Position numbers and translations under genes: made by a program. A DNA stretch of 64,000 nt from Clostridiales bacterium (GTDB lineage: Bacteria; Bacillota; Clostridia; Oscillospirales; Oscillospiraceae): assembly GCA_902362775.1 (NCBI GenBank), contig CABIXV010000005.1:220079-284078 (forward strand), read 5' to 3'. The stretch's first letter is position 1, and every line of letters begins with the position of its first letter. This document shows positions 63,533 through 64,000 of the stretch, one piece after another. The notes below the pieces were generated by a model, which was given only the letters and a program-made list of their open reading frames with translations, had not been told where the DNA came from and searched no databases.

Positions 63533-63873
63533 AAAAAGTAAAGATCACCGTTCTGCGCAAGACACTTCAGGAGGACTTGGCCAGGGAATACGGAGTGGAA
63601 GGACTGTCTGCCTGTCCCATGCTTCGGGAGGGAGAGGTATTCTATGCCGATTACGCCAAACCTGACGGGTTGTGTGATGAGGCATGGAAGGCGATCTATC
63701 AATATGTATTTGCCCTGGCCCACGGGGCGGGCCAGGAGCCCTTCTACTTTGGGGACTGGATCCGCACCCCCGGTGTTGCCATCTGCTCCTGCAATGACGG
63801 CCTGCGCCCCGTCATCTTCAAGCTGGAGGCCACCGATCAGGATGTCCAAATCAATTACGTACCAGTGAACTGA
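63529..63873 (+). CDS. TIGR04076-family protein
   Basis: The 114-residue product fits the TIGR04076 pattern: MKKVKITVLRKT at the start, conserved cysteines (SACP, DGLCDEAW, CSC) and the end CNDGLRPVIFKLE. Function unknown. The ATG overlaps the proB stop, so it is translated with proB. The cysteines may hold a metal, an inference. Confidence 0.85.
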   Translation: MKKVKITVLRKTLQEDLAREYGVEGLSACPMLREGEVFYADYAKPDGLCDEAWKAIYQYVFALAHGAGQEPFYFGDWIRTPGVAICSCNDGLRPVIFKLEATDQDVQINYVPVN

Positions 63874-63904
63874 GCTCACAGACGGAAAGAAGAGATGTGC
63901 CGCT

Positions 63905-64000
63905 ATGCCTGTAACCATGCTCCCGTCCTTCCTCTTATATTGTTTTACAGGCGGCATTACCCCCGGCCCCGCCAACCTGTGCTCCCTGTCGGCGGCCCTG
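63905..64000 (+). CDS. LysE-family exporter, N-terminal part (cut by window end)
   Basis: The first 32 codons give a hydrophobic start with the segment GGITPGPANLCSLSAAL, matching the PGPN-like motif at the N-terminus of LysE/RhtB amino acid exporters. The ATG at 63905 has a weak ribosome site (GAAGAG far upstream). The gene continues beyond the window, so the call rests on one short motif. Confidence 0.6.
   Translation, partial: MPVTMLPSFLLYCFTGGITPGPANLCSLSAAL

Noticed and set aside
1..64000. tRNA, rRNA, CRISPR array, insertion sequence or prophage
   Set aside because: I saw no tRNA-like T-loop consensus, no regular repeat-spacer array, no transposase or integrase, and no phage gene in the window.

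Overview
The window spans a chromosomal replication origin of a spore-forming, GC-rich member of the Clostridia. The most likely group is an Oscillospiraceae relative of Flavonifractor, Intestinimonas or Lawsonibacter. This placement is inferred from protein style and gene order (dnaA-dnaN-S4-recF-remB-gyrB-gyrA, yidC-jag, ricT, spoIIP, noc, thiolase). I ran no database search.

Layout. From 1 to 8.4 kb the minus strand carries gyrA (cut by the window edge), gyrB, remB, recF, an S4-domain protein, dnaN and dnaA. oriC-type DnaA boxes lie between dnaN and dnaA. From 8.7 to 17 kb the plus strand carries rpmH-rnpA-yidD-yidC-jag, then a PLP decarboxylase-family protein, holB, ricT and an AEC permease. 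From 17.2 to 32.7 kb everything is on the minus strand: a GH3 lipoprotein, an FAH-family protein, a degenerate desulfoferrodoxin, aspS, hisS with a T-box leader, a methylglyoxal synthase-like protein lacking its catalytic Asp residues, a MinD-like ATPase, rsmG, mscL, serS, parB, parA and noc, with two parS sites. This block faces the fork coming from oriC.

From 33 to 42.5 kb the plus strand has a dicarboxylate/amino-acid symporter, a GAPDH with an unusual cofactor loop, xpt, and a BMP-type nucleoside ABC transporter. One unknown gene lies on the minus strand in that stretch. From 42.6 to 46.6 kb an AraC regulator faces a D-2-hydroxyacid dehydrogenase and a GltS-type symporter. From 46.8 to 49 kb come spoIIP, a DUF4177-like protein, tadA, and then two tandem, homologous promoter-leader-terminator units that look like paired small RNA genes. 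From 49 to 55 kb the minus strand carries a thiolase and a GntR/ABC transporter operon.

From 55 to 61.7 kb a four-gene minus-strand operon encodes a DapA-family aldolase/lyase, an NhaC-family transporter, an aminotransferase and an ALDH4-type P5C dehydrogenase, facing a LysR regulator. These enzyme families match the steps of mammalian-type hydroxyproline or 4-hydroxyglutamate breakdown. proC, proB, a TIGR04076-type protein and the start of a LysE-family exporter close the window.

The strongest candidates for undescribed biology are the tandem sRNA-like units (48.6-48.94 kb), the LysR-controlled aldolase/NhaC/aminotransferase/P5CDH operon, and the methylglyoxal synthase-like protein without catalytic aspartates.
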